Below are positions 7,001 through 7,643 of a stretch of 7,643 bases of DNA, in pieces. The DNA lies in the NCBI GenBank assembly GCA_947460915.1, contig CANHKJ010000142.1, positions 1-7,643 of the forward strand. Direction: 5' to 3'. Both the position numbers and the translations under genes were made by a program. This DNA is from Verrucomicrobiia bacterium (GTDB taxonomy: Bacteria; Verrucomicrobiota; Verrucomicrobiia; Verrucomicrobiales; Akkermansiaceae). The first letter of the stretch is position 1, and the number at the start of each line of letters is the position of its first letter. The notes beneath the pieces are model-generated. The model did no database searches. It saw nothing but the letters and a program-made list of their open reading frames with translations, and was not told the origin of the DNA.

Positions 7001-7025
7001 TATCAAGAATGTTGAATTCTTGATA
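7001..7025. repeat. Exact 10-bp inverted repeat with 5-bp spacer
   Basis: TATCAAGAAT (7001-7010) and ATTCTTGATA (7016-7025) are exact reverse complements around GTTGA. This could be a hairpin in a leader RNA or an operator for a dimeric regulator. It is AT-rich with no T run after it, so it is not an intrinsic terminator. Confidence 0.65.
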
Positions 7026-7033
7026 ATCCTGTA

Positions 7034-7049
7034 GAATCTTGGAATCTTG
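7034..7049 (+). repeat. Tandem direct repeat of GAATCTTG
   Basis: Two adjacent exact copies of the 8-mer GAATCTTG, nine bases after the inverted repeat. Each copy contains a GANTC site. Probably a small local duplication; a binding-site role is possible but not shown. Confidence 0.6.
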
Positions 7050-7198
7050 TGACAAAGGCTTTGTACCACGAGTGATTCCACTTTTGGTGATTCTGTTAGA
7101 TTGAGCAGAACATTCACAGGCGTTGGCTAAGCAATTATCACTCGAATTCCAATCGCTAGCTGGAATCGAATCATTCTCCGCAAATCTTCCTTGCCAGT

Positions 7199-7627
7199 GT
7201 GGCATCGGTGTTCTACATCCCGCGCGAAATGTTTGCCCAAGATCCCATTGAATGGCCAGATGAAGTTGAAATGTTAGTCGATCAACTCGATAACGAATCC
7301 GCCGAGCGCGATCTCAGTCGCGAGGAGCGTGCGGTGATGGATGTGTATGAGACGGTGCCAATTCTGGAAAGCGAGGACTGCTTGCATGAGTTTTGGCAAA
7401 GTGCGCTCGATCACCAACGCATCATCAATTCCTTTGACCTCATCGGCGCGACCGCCATCGTCGATCCACTCAACGCCAGTCGTTGGTGCAGCACCCGCAG
7501 TCAAGACCGCGGCGACTACAGCGAAACCGAAGCTGATTACCTCGCCACCATCGAAGAAGAACTCCCCGAAGCCCTCGATGAACTCGTCGACCTCGTGCTT
7601 GATTTCATCGAAGAAGAATTGGGGTAG
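7199..7627 (+). CDS. Very acidic, lysine-free protein of unknown function
   Basis: I do not recognise this 142-residue protein with confidence. It has about 38 Asp plus Glu residues (about 27%), no lysine and about eight arginines, so its net charge is strongly negative. It reads as mostly helical: ESEDCLHEFWQSALDHQRIINSFDLIGATAIVDPL in the middle looks like a compact helical core, and the C-terminal 30 residues form an acidic amphipathic helix (EEELPEALDELVDL then LDFIEEELG). The middle part reminds me faintly of DMP19/DUF4375-type proteins, too weakly for an assignment. There is no signal peptide or membrane segment, so it is likely cytoplasmic. The start is uncertain: GTG at 7199, GTG at 7208 or ATG at 7229 are all possible and none has a Shine-Dalgarno; an in-frame TAG at 7157-7159 bounds it upstream. 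Confidence 0.7.
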   Translation: MASVFYIPREMFAQDPIEWPDEVEMLVDQLDNESAERDLSREERAVMDVYETVPILESEDCLHEFWQSALDHQRIINSFDLIGATAIVDPLNASRWCSTRSQDRGDYSETEADYLATIEEELPEALDELVDLVLDFIEEELG

Positions 7628-7643
7628 GGGACAATAGGAGCGC

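Larger units (their letters stand above)
6799..7198. other. 400-bp non-coding stretch with several repeats
   Basis: I find no credible gene here; the open frames on both strands have no recognisable protein character. Seen in it: a weak hairpin AAGGG (6811-6815) with CCCTT (6825-6829); a promoter-like pair TTGGCG (6945-6950), 16 bp, TATAGA (6967-6972); an exact inverted repeat at 7001-7025; a tandem 8-mer at 7034-7049; a near-palindrome ACAAAGGCTTTGT (7052-7064); ATTCCA paired with TGGAAT around GCTAGC at about 7145-7166; and six GANTC sites between 7034 and 7172. If the promoter is real, the next gene has a leader of about 220 nt that carries these structures. Confidence 0.4.

Noticed and set aside
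6670..7198. Integrated element using the tRNA-Tyr gene as its target
   Set aside because: No integrase gene and no direct repeat of the tRNA 3' end is visible in the window; an element extending beyond the right edge cannot be judged.
6966..7205. 79-codon open frame on the minus strand
   Set aside because: It has a polar, low-character sequence with no family resemblance, covers the repeats of the intergenic stretch, and overlaps the start of the gene at 7199.

Overview
The window looks like ordinary chromosomal DNA of a free-living bacterium with mid-range GC. It carries seven protein genes, all complete except the first, and one tRNA. No mobile element, CRISPR array or phage gene is visible. 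A member of the Verrucomicrobiota or a related phylum is my best guess. The basis is the mix of a bacterial LURP-one-related protein, a lone hisF, a pair of secreted proteins of a type I associate loosely with that phylum, and start codons that mostly lack Shine-Dalgarno sequences. This placement is inference, not proof.

Layout. Positions 1-2776 (minus) hold the N-terminal 925 residues of the glutamate synthase large subunit (gltB); the rest lies beyond the left edge. A 198-bp gap with a candidate gltB promoter follows, then a LURP-one-related (Tubby-like) protein at 2975-3568 (minus). Diverging from it is hisF (3686-4444, plus), the cyclase subunit of imidazole glycerol phosphate synthase. 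Converging on hisF is a small conserved protein (4539-4832, minus). Next come two secreted paralogues in tandem (4895-5707 and 5749-6558, plus), 41 bp apart and about 55% identical by hand alignment. An AT-rich palindromic stretch and a promoter precede a tRNA-Tyr(GUA) at 6670-6755, which ends at a clear intrinsic terminator (6774-6798). A 400-bp non-coding stretch with inverted and direct repeats and a cluster of GANTC sites leads to a very acidic, lysine-free protein at 7199-7627 (plus).

The genes do not form one pathway. gltB (ammonia assimilation to glutamate) and hisF (histidine synthesis, which uses glutamine-derived ammonia) are housekeeping genes in separate transcription units. The most distinctive locus is the tandem secreted pair, probably one two-gene operon of unknown function. 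I see no convincing new multi-gene system. The best leads are the secreted duplicate pair, the structured non-coding stretch before the last gene, and the shortage of Shine-Dalgarno sites with hints of leaderless transcripts.
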